Notes: generated by a model from the letters alone, not told the origin. A stretch of DNA of 64,000 bases from Sinorhizobium sp. BG8 (GCF_016864555.1 NZ_CP044012.1:244501-308500); one strand, 5' to 3'. Positions 17,803-26,849 are shown, counted from the stretch's first letter. Program-made: numbers and translations.

Positions 17803-18729
17803 ATGGACCTCAATACCGCCTTGAAGGCCTTTATCCGGACGGTGGAAAAGGGTTCAATTACCGGAGCGGCCCGTGATCTCGGCATTTCACAACCAGCTGT
17901 CACGAAGCACATCGTGAACCTCGAAAAACACGTGAGTGCGCGCTTGCTCGATCGGTCTTCGAGGAGGGTTCATCCCACTGTCCACGGAATGGAACTGTAC
18001 GAGGCAAGCCGGCAGGCAATTGCTTCAATCGATGCCGCGTTAGAGGGCGTGCGGCTCAACATGGGCGAGATCGAAGGGGGGCTGCGCATCCACGCGCCAT
18101 CATGTATTGGAGTGCAACATCTCCATCGGCTTGTGATGGAATTCCAGGATCAGCATCCCCGTATCAGCGTCGACCTTGTGCTGGACGGCCGTTCGGTCGA
18201 CCTAGTCTACGAAAATTTCGACCTTACAATTCGTTACGGAAAGATCGAACAGCAGGAGGTCGTTGCCCGGCGTATCGGATGGGTGCAACGCATTCTGGTG
18301 GCCTCCCCGAAATTCCTGGAAAGGGTCGGGCTCATCAACGCTCCACAACAGTTGTCTGAGCTCGATTTTGTCTCGACCTTCACGATGTTGTCGTCGAAGA
18401 ACAACTTGTCTCTCGTGCGCTTCGATAAAACTGTCGAGGAAGTGCCGATCAAACCGGTCCTCAAGACCAACAATGCCCATGTGATTATCGACGCACTTCT
18501 GCGCGGCCGAGGTATTGGACAGGTCCAGCGCAACCTCGTCACCGACCCGTTGGCCAAGGGTGATCTGGTTCGGGTTCTTCCTGACTACGCCGTGAAGCCT
18601 ACGGAAGCCTTCCTGGCCTATCCGTCGACAAAATTCATGCGGCCGGTCGTACGGGCATTCACCGACTTCGTCATGCCCCGTCTTCGGGCAATCGACGGAA
18701 TTTCACAGGACCCGCTGGCTGTCGGGTAG
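17803..18729 (+). CDS. LysR-family transcriptional regulator
   Basis: A 308-residue LysR protein. The winged HTH is at residues 1-60 (ALKAFIRTVEKGSITGAARD, then LGISQPAVTKHIVNLE) and the effector-binding domain runs from about 90 to 295. It belongs to the long-HTH subgroup related to the CrgA type, which often controls oxidoreductase genes. ATG 17803 follows AGGAATT; the frame could open at 17758. It lies downstream of the aspartoacylase-like gene and upstream of the transpeptidase on the same strand. Neither is an obvious target. LysR genes commonly regulate a divergent neighbour, but none is divergent here. Confidence 0.88.
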   Translation: MDLNTALKAFIRTVEKGSITGAARDLGISQPAVTKHIVNLEKHVSARLLDRSSRRVHPTVHGMELYEASRQAIASIDAALEGVRLNMGEIEGGLRIHAPSCIGVQHLHRLVMEFQDQHPRISVDLVLDGRSVDLVYENFDLTIRYGKIEQQEVVARRIGWVQRILVASPKFLERVGLINAPQQLSELDFVSTFTMLSSKNNLSLVRFDKTVEEVPIKPVLKTNNAHVIIDALLRGRGIGQVQRNLVTDPLAKGDLVRVLPDYAVKPTEAFLAYPSTKFMRPVVRAFTDFVMPRLRAIDGISQDPLAVG

Positions 18730-18867
18730 AAGCATAACCGTCGGTTATCCAAGGTATAATCCGGAGAGCAATGGACTATCGTGTCGTATCGCGGTTTGTG
18801 TCGCCCACGAACCGCCGTTGCCTTGGCAATGGTACCCAAAAGAATTCATCGATCCATAGCCAGGCAA

Positions 18868-19581
18868 ATGATCATTTCACGACGTGCACTGCTGATGGGA
18901 ACCCTCGCGGCCCCGGCTCTTCTGACGGGCTGCGCCACGTCAGAAACCAATAGTCCAGCAACAGTATCCGCCAAGGTGGATTCCAGCCCGCCTGAATCGC
19001 CCGCTGATCCGGAATTTGAGGGGCGCTATGCCGCGTTCGAGGATGACGAACATCTCGTGCCGGCCATTCCTTACAAGAACATGGACCCGCAGTATCTGCG
19101 TCAGCGGGTTGCCGATCCCACGGGCGAAGAGCCAGGGACGGTGGTGGTGGATACCCCGAACCGCTTTCTCTATCTCGTCGAACCCGGGGCCACCGCCATG
19201 CGTTACGGCGTTGGCATTGGTCGCGAGGGTTTCGCGTGGGAGGGCGATGGGGTCATCCACTGGCGTCAGTCGTGGCCCAGATGGAAGCCGCCAGCCGAAA
19301 TGATTGCCCGAAAGCCGGAACTGGAGCAGTACTCCGTCGCGAACGGAGGCATGGACCCGGGCGTCATGAACCCGCTTGGGGCACGAGCACTCTACATCTT
19401 CCGCAACGGCGAGGATACGCTTTACCGCCTTCACGGCAGTCCGGAATGGCAATCCATCGGCAAGGCGGTTTCGTCGGGATGCGTGCGCCTCGTGAACCAC
19501 GATATCGTCGACCTATATGAACGCGTTCCTTATCACGCGCGCATAGTTGTTCATCAAACTCCGATGGCAGGACAGGTATAG
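18868..19581 (+). CDS. L,D-transpeptidase lipoprotein (YkuD domain)
   Basis: A 237-residue envelope protein. The leader SRRALLMGTLAAPALLTGC ends in a lipobox with the lipidated cysteine at about residue 20, and also carries a twin arginine. The YkuD domain (about 90-235) has the catalytic histidine at 189 in LHGSPEW and the catalytic cysteine at 205 in SSGCVRLVNHD. It cross-links peptidoglycan (3-3 links) or attaches lipoproteins to it. Such genes are multiplied in Rhizobiales, where L,D-crosslinks and polar growth matter. I prefer ATG 18868 because it starts the leader; its ribosome site is weak. Family is certain, exact reaction is not. Confidence 0.88.
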   Translation: MIISRRALLMGTLAAPALLTGCATSETNSPATVSAKVDSSPPESPADPEFEGRYAAFEDDEHLVPAIPYKNMDPQYLRQRVADPTGEEPGTVVVDTPNRFLYLVEPGATAMRYGVGIGREGFAWEGDGVIHWRQSWPRWKPPAEMIARKPELEQYSVANGGMDPGVMNPLGARALYIFRNGEDTLYRLHGSPEWQSIGKAVSSGCVRLVNHDIVDLYERVPYHARIVVHQTPMAGQV

Positions 19582-19990
19582 GGCTTGTGCTAACCAACCG
19601 GTATTCAGGCGCAGGCGCGTTGCGATGAGGATACCCAAATTGATTGTAGCGGTTCATGCTTCCGGTTGTCGACAGCGTTCACGGCTGAAACGGAGATTGC
19701 TCGGTCCAAGGGTCGATAGTGGACTGACTGCATAGGGCCGAGCCTAAACTTGGTGCTGAGCCCCCACATCTCCGCTTTTCCCGTTGCGTGTCCTTGCAGG
19801 AGACGGACCGCTTTCGGCCCCTTTCTGTCTGCAACGCGCCTCCAAGTCGGCCGTAGAGAGCGAATTGGTTGCTCCCCCGAAAGCAGACGTCGCCAGCGAC
19901 AGCGCGCTGCCACAAGCGGACATGGCCCGCGTCGGTGACGCATTAGGCGACTGATAGACCCAAGCGACGCATATGGCGTGTCGTGTCCAG
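19582..19990. other. Convergent gap holding repeat copy C
   Basis: About 400 bases between the convergent transpeptidase and LysR genes. It contains repeat copy C and no supported gene. I saw no strong terminator hairpin with a T-run. Confidence 0.6.
19844..19925 (+). repeat. Interspersed repeat, copy C
   Basis: Carries AAGTCGGCCGTAGAGA, TTGGTTGCT, CCCGAAAGCAGACGTCGCC, AGCGACA and AAGCGGACATGG, in the order of copies A and B. It is slightly shorter because of a small gap before the last block. Confidence 0.75.
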
Positions 19991-20878
19991 TCAGTCGCTA
20001 TCGAAGCGCCTTAACTCTGCCTGTAACGCTTCCAGTGCCAGGGATGAATAACCCGCGCGCCACACAAGATGCGTACGGGTCCGCGAAAACTCGGAAGACA
20101 GCGAGAGTGCCTGCACCTGACCTTCGGCATTCACGGCCTTCAGTACAGAACGCGGCATGATCCCGATACCCGAACCAGCGGCAACGCAGGCCGTGATCGC
20201 ATGATAGGATGCAAGTTCGAGAACCCGATCCGGCATGATTCTGGACGCCGACAACCAGTTTTCAAGTACGCGCCGGTAAGAGCAGCCCGTCGCGAAGGCA
20301 ATTACGGTGCGCTGGGCCAATTTTCGCGCTTCAGTGATCGATACCGCATTCTTCGGCGCGATTAGCGCGAGTTCCTCCGAAAAGGCCGGACATGCCTCCA
20401 AGTCTTCGGCCTGGAATGGCTCTGAAACGAAGGCTGCCTGGACGTCGAAGTTTCGTACCCGCTCGATCATCGACGTCGTGTCACCAGACACCAGCTCGAT
20501 CCGAACCTCGGGATAGCGTTCGTGATACGACGAGAGCAGCGGCGGCAGACGCGCGGCGGCCGTGCTCTCCAGCGTTCCTATTCTCAATATTCCGCTGGGC
20601 AAGCCCGACATCAAGGCCGCTTCGGCCTCGGCCGACAGTCGCAACAGCCGTTCAGCATAGGTGAGAAGTTTTTGTCCTTCGGCGGTCAGGACAAGCTTGC
20701 CGCTCTCGCGATGAAACAGCGGCACCTGCAGCCGTTCCTCAAGGTTCTTGACCCTTGTCGTTACGTTGGACTGGACCCTGTTGAGCCGTGCAGCCGCCCT
20801 GGTAATGCCACCGCAGTCGACAACAGCCTTGAAAATTTCAAGGGAATCCAAGTCAATGTTTCTCAATTTGAGAACCAT
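19991..20878 (-). CDS. LysR-family regulator divergent from the amidotransferase operon
   Basis: A 295-residue LysR protein. The HTH at residues 8-65 reads DLDSLEIFKAVVDCGGITRA, AARLNRVQSNVTTRVKNLE; the effector domain from 90 on has GILRIGTLESTAAARLPPLL and GSGIGIMPRSVL. It faces the amidotransferase/tautomerase/racemase genes across 107 bases, which is the standard LysR arrangement, so it probably controls them. That gap contains a perfect 8 bp-arm palindrome (20946-20965). The effector is presumably a substrate or intermediate of the operon, which is itself unassigned. Confidence 0.9.
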   Translation of the reverse strand: MVLKLRNIDLDSLEIFKAVVDCGGITRAAARLNRVQSNVTTRVKNLEERLQVPLFHRESGKLVLTAEGQKLLTYAERLLRLSAEAEAALMSGLPSGILRIGTLESTAAARLPPLLSSYHERYPEVRIELVSGDTTSMIERVRNFDVQAAFVSEPFQAEDLEACPAFSEELALIAPKNAVSITEARKLAQRTVIAFATGCSYRRVLENWLSASRIMPDRVLELASYHAITACVAAGSGIGIMPRSVLKAVNAEGQVQALSLSSEFSRTRTHLVWRAGYSSLALEALQAELRRFDSD

Positions 20879-20945
20879 GCATCTTAATTATTCATTTTTC
20901 ATGATGATCAGTACAAGTTAAATCCACGAAGATCAATCGAAATCC

Positions 20946-20965
20946 GGGTATCGCAGACGATACCC
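20946..20965. promoter_or_regulatory. Perfect palindrome in the LysR/amidotransferase gap
   Basis: Arms GGGTATCG and CGATACCC flank CAGA. The dyad lies 20 bases before the amidotransferase start and 68 bases from the LysR start. It is a good candidate for the LysR operator, though it lacks the usual T-N11-A spacing. Confidence 0.5.
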
Positions 20966-20985
20966 CTGTTGCGTGAGAATCGACC

Positions 20986-21729
20986 GTGGCCAGTAAACCC
21001 TTGCTGCTTATCCAGGCAGGAACGCCTCCCGATGAAATTCGAAATGTCCATGGCGATCTCTCGCTCTGGTTCGCCGCCGCCCTTCATCGCCACGCGGAGG
21101 CGATCCTGGTTGTTCGTGTCTTCGAGGGAGAGCTGCTGCCTGCCCCCGAAGCCGTTGCAGGAGCGGTCATAACCGGGTCGTGGGACATGGTGACGGACCG
21201 GCTGCCATGGAGCGAAGCGACAGCCCAGTGGATACGCGAGGCCATGGCAATTGAATTGCCGATTTTCGGTGTCTGCTATGGTCATCAACTGATGGCTGAT
21301 GCTCTCGGTGGGCAGGTCGACTACCATCCCGGCGGCCGCAAAATCGGGACGCAGACAGTCCGCCTCCATGCGAGCGCACAGGCCGATCCGTTGCTGGACA
21401 CGGTGCCTGCTGCGTTTCCGGCACATCTGACCCATATGCAGACGGTGATTGCCTTGCCGGCCGGAGCGCAGGCCCTCGCGGGTTCCGATCACGATCCGCA
21501 TCAGATCGTCCGTTATGGACGCAACGCCATCTCGACCCAGTTTCATCCGGAATTCACGCCGGACATCTGCGCCGCGGTCATCAGGTTGCGCGCTGACGTG
21601 CTGGCCGGGGAAGGTCGTGATCCCGATACGCTGCTTGCAGCCGTCGAGGATGCCCCAGAGCCGCTCAAGTTGCTGCGGCGCTTCGTTGCGCTGACGGTGA
21701 GCGGCCAGGATGCTCTTGCCAACGCCTAG
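20986..21729 (+). CDS. Class I glutamine amidotransferase-like protein
   Basis: A 247-residue stand-alone GATase1 domain. The nucleophile elbow FGVCYGHQLM places the cysteine at residue 97, and FHPEF gives the histidine and glutamate at 187 and 189, so the Cys-His-Glu triad is complete. Such proteins release ammonia from glutamine or hydrolyse gamma-glutamyl compounds. No synthase partner is fused or adjacent, which favours a hydrolase or gamma-glutamyl amide role. GTG 20986 is the start; the ribosome site is poor. Downstream, after 25 and 24 bases, lie a tautomerase and an Asp/Glu racemase-family enzyme, forming a compact operon under the divergent LysR. Confidence 0.88.
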   Translation: MASKPLLLIQAGTPPDEIRNVHGDLSLWFAAALHRHAEAILVVRVFEGELLPAPEAVAGAVITGSWDMVTDRLPWSEATAQWIREAMAIELPIFGVCYGHQLMADALGGQVDYHPGGRKIGTQTVRLHASAQADPLLDTVPAAFPAHLTHMQTVIALPAGAQALAGSDHDPHQIVRYGRNAISTQFHPEFTPDICAAVIRLRADVLAGEGRDPDTLLAAVEDAPEPLKLLRRFVALTVSGQDALANA

Positions 21730-21754
21730 CCATTTTTTTTGAGAAGGGAATACG

Positions 21755-21979
21755 ATGCCTTACGTGAACATCAAGGTGACGGGCGGTTCCGAGGCCCCGA
21801 CCGCGGAGCAGAAGGCGGAACTGATCCGTGGCGTGACCGAACTCCTCGGGCGGGTTCTCAACAAGAACGCAGCGACGACCGTCGTCATCATCGATGAGGT
21901 TGCTATGGACAACTGGGGCGTCGGCGGGGAAACCACGACCGTGCGCAGGCAGAAAGCCAAATCCCAGAACAATAGCTAG
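21755..21979 (+). CDS. 4-oxalocrotonate tautomerase-family protein
   Basis: A 74-residue protein of the small tautomerase type. It begins MPYVNIKVTGG; after removal of methionine, proline 1 is the catalytic base. Further landmarks are TAEQKAELIRGVTELLGRVL and VVIIDEVAMDNWGVGGE, where family members carry active-site side chains. It interconverts keto and enol forms of a 2-oxo acid and works as a hexamer of dimers. GAAGGGAA precedes the start. Its place between an amidotransferase and a racemase suggests handling of a keto or imino intermediate. Pathway not recognised. Confidence 0.88.
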   Translation: MPYVNIKVTGGSEAPTAEQKAELIRGVTELLGRVLNKNAATTVVIIDEVAMDNWGVGGETTTVRRQKAKSQNNS

Positions 21980-22003
21980 CTAACTCCTGACAAGGAGCTT
22001 CAG

Positions 22004-22696
22004 ATGAAGAAACTAGGCCTTATCGGTGGCATCGGGCCGGAGTCCACGCTGCTCTACTACCGAAAGCTGGTCTATGCCGCACATGAGCGGATCGGCGAGC
22101 ACTTCTTTCCCAACCTGACGATCGAAAGTCTCAACGTCTTCGAGGTATTCCGCTTCTGTCAAGCGAAGGAATACGACGGACTAACCGCCTATCTCATGAC
22201 CGGCATCAACAACCTGATCGCTGCCGGGGCCGAAATCGTCGCCTTGACCGGCAACACGCCCCACATCGTCTTCGGCGAGTTGCGGGCGCAATCGTGCGTC
22301 CCACTGATCAGCATTGTCGAGGCGACCCGCCAGGAGGCGCTGCGGCGGACTGTCAACCGTATCGGCTTGCTCGGTACGCGCTTCACCATGGAGGCCGATT
22401 TCTTCAAGGAACCGCTTCGGGACGTCGGCATCGACGTGATTGCGCCTACCGCACCGGAGATCGACTATATCGCGGACAAGATCGCAAGCGAACTGGAGCG
22501 GGGGATCGTTAAGGACGAAACCCGGACGAGGTTCCTGGCCATTGTCGAGCGGATGAGGGGCGAGCATGGAATTGATGCACTGGTATTAGGCTGCACGGAA
22601 CTACCGCTCCTGTTAAATGGCACCCCACTGCCCCTGCAGACGCTGGATACGATGGAAATTCACATCGACGCACTGCTGGAAGCTTCGCTTAGATAG
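22004..22696 (+). CDS. Aspartate/glutamate racemase-family protein lacking one catalytic Cys
   Basis: A 230-residue protein of the Asp/Glu/hydantoin racemase superfamily: GLIGGIGPESTLLYY at the N-terminus and LVLGCTELPLLL near the C-terminus with the second catalytic cysteine at 197. The first catalytic position, usually cysteine in a CNT motif, reads TGNTPH with glycine at 83. E. coli YgeA, as I recall it, has threonine at this same position and works as a broad-specificity racemase, so activity is possible but altered. It is the last gene of the amidotransferase operon. AAGGAG precedes the ATG. Role: racemisation or isomerisation of an amino acid, not proven. Confidence 0.85.
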   Translation: MKKLGLIGGIGPESTLLYYRKLVYAAHERIGEHFFPNLTIESLNVFEVFRFCQAKEYDGLTAYLMTGINNLIAAGAEIVALTGNTPHIVFGELRAQSCVPLISIVEATRQEALRRTVNRIGLLGTRFTMEADFFKEPLRDVGIDVIAPTAPEIDYIADKIASELERGIVKDETRTRFLAIVERMRGEHGIDALVLGCTELPLLLNGTPLPLQTLDTMEIHIDALLEASLR

Positions 22697-23241
22697 CCTT
22701 CAATTGTCCGCTTTAGGCCCAATTCAAGACCTTGGCATCGGACGGCCATGCGTCCACTGGTGGTATCGCATTTCCTAGCAGCGGACGGTCGGCAGTCGGC
22801 CCCAATTAAGACGCTCGCCCCTATCCTTTGCCTTGATGGGATTCGAACCATCGACCCCGTTGTTAACAGCAGCCCTCTATCTCAAGTGCTCCAGTAGCTG
22901 ACCTTGCCTCAGCCGAGAGGGAATGACCGATGTGGCGCCGGAAGCGGAATGGCAGCCTTGGTCTTGGATCTTATAATGCGGACGTTCAAATCCGCATCAT
23001 GATTTACGTGATCTGACCTCATTTTGGTCGTTCGTTACTACAGAGATTGAGAACCCCGGAAACCTTCAAAACAGACCGTAGTAGGTTCGCCTCGCCATTG
23101 CGGTTCAGTCAGCCTATTGGATCGCGGTCCAGGGCGGCAAGGCGTCACCGCAAGCCGCCATCTTAAATAGGCCGTTCAAGATACGCTCGGTCCGAAAGGT
23201 AGGAAGCAGGTCACTGAGAGTCCGCAGCCTCAGGTACGACA
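22697..23241. other. 545-base gap with repeat debris and tRNA-like remnant
   Basis: No protein gene is supported. The first ~130 bases contain AGCGGACGGTCGGC and related fragments reminiscent of the interspersed repeats. A tRNA-like stretch lies at 22830-22905. The remainder shows nothing I can name. Confidence 0.5.
22830..22905 (-). pseudogene. tRNA-like remnant (Asn-like anticodon arm)
   Basis: On the minus strand, GGTCGATGGTTCGAATCC closely matches a tRNA T-arm with its TTCGAAT loop. It is preceded by CTGTTAAC, which could be an anticodon loop for GTT (Asn), and by CTACTGGAGCA, a poor D-arm. The T-stem has one extra base and no acceptor stem can be paired: AGGCAA occurs as a direct, not inverted, repeat at both ends. 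I regard it as a decayed tRNA or integration scar, not a working tRNA. Confidence 0.35.
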
Positions 23242-25687
23242 ATGAAGGCAACGGCGTCAGTGTGCTTCACGCTCCTCGCAGACGCCACCATCGAGAGGTT
23301 CGCATCGGTCGAAATCAACACCGACCCAGCCAACAGGGCCCGGTGTTTCGCGATTCTGGCCGAGCACGCCGATAAAACTCTCGGTTGCAGTTTACTGCGG
23401 CGGGCGGCTGCGGTGGTGACCACTCTCGAATCCGAAAAGTACGAAATCGCATCGCTCCTTGTGCCACGATTGGTTGCGAGGGGGTTGGTGGCGGAGGCCA
23501 GAGGACTTATCGACCACGTTGAACCGGGTGATCCGACGACGGCCGCTCTCGCCGCGTTGCCGATGACCCCCGAGGTTATGCAGACAGCGCTTGAGACGAT
23601 CGCCTCCACGGGAGAAGTGTTTCGCGCTGCAGCAATTTCGCCGATGCTTCCTCACTTTTCCGTCGAGGCGCTGCAGAATATCGCTAGAGCCGCCGAAGAA
23701 ATGCACGTGGATCTCTTCGCGGACGCCGTGCGCGCTGTGGTGGTGGACGGCATGGCCTCCCGTGAACTTGAGATCGCCAAGGAGATCGCGAAGACAATAG
23801 GGAACGCCTCCAACCGCGCGTCGGCCCACGCGTCGCTAGCTGCGCATTCGCGAAATCCCGGACCGCACATTGCTGCTGCCTTGGCCGCAATGCGCGACTA
23901 CGGGGAGACGGCGTGGCGATCAGACTTCGAGTCGGCTCTTTCAATCTACGATAAGCCTTTCCGCTCCATCATAATGGCCTCGATCGCCAGCCGTTCATGG
24001 CGGGCTGAACTCGTTGAGCAACTTGCTCCGAAACTCGACTCCTCCGTCGCCGAGCCACTTGTTGCGGAAGCACTCGCGGACGACGACGCCCAATTTGCCA
24101 TCCTTGGCTCGGCTCACCTCCTCTCGAAACTCCCCGAGACTGGACCAGCCCGCGGAACGTGGTGAAGCGGATCCTCGAGCGCCTTGACGAGCTGGATGAG
24201 TTTCCGCGAGCGTCCATACTGTCCAAGGCGGTGGCGGCGTGCTCCCCTGCGCCGGAGCCCATGATCGATCGTCTGCTTGCCCTCTTCGGGGTTTCCGGGG
24301 GGCGGAGCCTTATGAACTCGCTCCCTCAGCCAGTGAAATTGCCAAGAGAGAGGAGTCAACTCTTCAGATTCTGGGGTCGATGCGAGTCGAGAATGTACGC
24401 GAGGCCGTCGGCCTATTCGCGCCCCACGTGGGGCCGGCCACATTGACGAAGCTACTTGACCTCTCCCGCAGAGTCGCCGACGAGGACGCGACTATGGCGA
24501 CGCTGTCTCGGATGGCTCGCGGGATCGACCCCGATGCGCATGGCAGGCTTCTCCAGCGGATCGATAGGCTCGATAACTCTTACGTGCGGTGCATGGCACT
24601 TGAGGCACTCGTTCCTGCCCTCTCGGACGATTTAATGCGGAAGGCACGGGAGGTCCTCGGCCGGATTGACAATGATTTCGGCCGGGCAGAAGCGGCGCTG
24701 CGCGGCTTCTATAGGCGAGCCCCACCAACGGAGCGGCAACAGTGGCTCGAAGAGGCGATTGCGATCACGGCCCAGATGACGGACGGCGAACGTGTCGGAT
24801 GGATCTTTGAGGCGTGGCTGTCCGATATTGAAGGGGACGTCCCTCCGGCGATGCTCGAAGCCGCACGCGGCCTGGCTTCCAAAGCCAATGACGATGGTTG
24901 GGCCGTGGCCTGCGCCTGCCTGGCCTTGCTTCCCCGAGTAGACCCTGAGACCCACCCCGAGTTGTTTGATGAGATCTTGTCTCGTGTTTTTTCTCTCGAG
25001 GAAGCCGACCGCCCCCATGTGCTCGGTCGGCTGGCGGACCAAGCGACACGGTCAGAGCTGGTGCGCATCCGGGATCTCGTTGCCGGGATCAAGGACCCGA
25101 TGTACCGTATCCTTGGGTACGCGTGGACGGGAGGGGGGCTAAACTTCCCGTTCGAAGCCGTCGAGGAGCTACGCTCGCGTAGTGATCAAGACACAGCAGT
25201 CGGCTGGCTGCTTCCACACATCGACACCGTTGACGCCCTGGTCGCGCTCGAACAGGACGAGGAGATGTCGAACTCCAGCGTTCGGAATGCTTTAAAAGGA
25301 CTGGCACAGGAGATTTCCTCACCCGATCGCGAACGGGTTCTCCACATCGCGCGGAGGAAACTGGACGGAGACGACCTAACCACGGTCCTCCTAACATGCG
25401 CGAAGGCGTGGGGCCCCCACTATCGGGATCTTCTCCGCCAGGCGCTCGATGTTGCGGTCCGTGCATCGGCGGACGTCGGGACCGACACCGAGATGCGGGA
25501 CGCTGTGGCGGCATGCCTCGCGGAGGACGACAATTTTGTGAAGCAGTGCTGGATGGAGACCCAGCGCGCACTCGGAACGCTACGCAGAAACGTTGCGATG
25601 ACCAAGCTGTACTTGCTGGCTCCGATGATCACACGTGTTGGGGGGATATCGGCACCCAACACACCTTCTTCGCCGTGGAGCGGGTAA
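23242..25687 (+). pseudogene. Large helical-repeat protein gene with two frameshifts
   Basis: Three consecutive frames together encode about 815 residues of one alpha-solenoid protein. Frame one covers 23242 to about 24150, a second covers about 24140 to 24300, the third about 24300 to 25687. Each is rich in short amphipathic helix pairs of HEAT-like or TPR-like character (for example ALETIASTGEVFRAAAISPM, ILERLDELDEFPRASIL, LLQRIDRLDNSYVRCMALEA) with no enzyme motif, signal or membrane segment. Both junctions are of the one-base-loss type; the second coincides with a G6 run at 24297-24302 and the first with C4 at 24132-24135 or the bases just after. No family is recognised. It sits beside a dead IS3 element and has no operon partner. 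If the breaks are sequencing errors, this is one intact gene. Confidence 0.6.
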
Positions 25688-25707
25688 CCCGTTGGTGGCC
25701 TTAAGCT

Positions 25708-26719
25708 TCAAGTCTCGCTCGATGTGGATCGGTGATTGGTCTCCGTAGTCAACGCTCCACGCAGATCAGTAGTCCCGCGGCCGATATTCGCGCCTGCGAC
25801 GATGGTCACGGCATAGGCCGCGAGGCGCCGGTATCCCAGCGACGAGTGCGACCAGATTATATTGTTGACGCCGACACATTCGGAAATGGCGCTACGGGCG
25901 TAGCCAAGACCGAAGAAGAGACTCTCGTTCAGCAGTTCGTCACACATGCAGCTATTGAAGGACTCTACATAGCCGTTTTGCATCGGCTTTCCCTGTGCGA
26001 TGTAATGCCCCTCGACCTTGTGATACTTCGACCAGACAAGGATCGCGTTCGATGTGAACTGCGTGCCGTGGTCGGAGACGATCACGCCGGGTTTGCCGCG
26101 CCGATCGAGGAGCGCCATCAGTTTCCGTCCGACGCGGCGGCCTGAGATCGAAGCATCAGAGATTGCTGCAAGGCATTCGCGCGTCACGTCATCGACGATG
26201 CTGAGCACCCGAAACCTCATTCAGCCGCCGAACTGGTCGTGGACGAAATCCAATGACCAGCGCGCATTGGCCTTCGCTTCGGCCAGGATTGGCGCACGCC
26301 CGCCGACAGCACGCCGCCGAGCTTTCCGCTTGCAGACCGACAGCCCCTCCTCGCGGTGCGGCCGGTAGATGCGGTTGACGCCGGACAGCTCGAGCAGGAT
26401 GAACAGCCGCCGGAAGCCAAAGCGCCGTCGCCCGTGGGCGAAATCGATCAGCCTGGCCCGCAGATCAGCCGTCGAGAAGCCCATGATGACCTTCAGATGT
26501 CCGACGGCTGCACACTTGGTGGAGGCCCTACCATTCTTTTGTAGGAATCTCGCGGAGCGCAGCTACGTCCGGCATCTGCCCGGCCAGTAGCTTCCTCACC
26601 TTGGCATTCTCCTCATGAAGGCGACACAGTCGGTGGCGACTTCGGCGGAGCTCAGGCGACGGATTGCGCACCTCTCGCCGTGCATCCCAGCGGCGCTTTT
26701 GACAGGATCTGACGGACAA
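25708..26719 (-). mobile_element. Decayed IS3-family insertion sequence
   Basis: Minus-strand remnants of both transposase genes. Near 26540-26610, ENAKVRKLLAGQMPDVAALRE is the end of OrfA (leucine zipper part; quoted up to 20 residues elsewhere as NAKVRKLLAGQMPDVAALR). Then OrfB: RRRFGFRRLFILLELSGV, VNRIYRPHREEGLSV and ARWSLDFVHDQF, an in-frame TGA at 26221-26223, then RFRVLSIVDDVTRECLAA, VIVSDHGTQFTSNAI and QNGYVESFNSCMCDELLNE, the DDE integrase core (D, D, E all present). The OrfB N-terminus is deleted and the stop splits the core, so it cannot transpose. The usual C-terminal HSSLGY motif is kept. No clean terminal repeats were found. Confidence 0.8.
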
Positions 26720-26746
26720 ACCGCCGCGCCCGTCGTCCGCCTGAGA

Positions 26747-26773
26747 TGTCCGATAATCCCGGCTTATCAGACA
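26747..26773. repeat. 27 bp imperfect palindrome near the IS3 remnant
   Basis: TGTCCGATAATCC and GGCTTATCAGACA form arms matching at 11 of 13 positions around one central base. It lies ~30 bases outside the OrfA remnant and could be two abutted IS ends or a hairpin. Its origin is not established. Confidence 0.45.
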
Positions 26774-26849
26774 TTGTGCAGAACTTCGTCCGCAAGCACT
26801 CCGTACAGGCGAAAGAGCGCCTCCTGAGAGGACCGCGAAGTGCCTTCAC

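Noticed and set aside
22830-22905. Functional tRNA-Asn gene
   Set aside because: Acceptor stem cannot pair and the T-stem has an extra base, so only a remnant is claimed.
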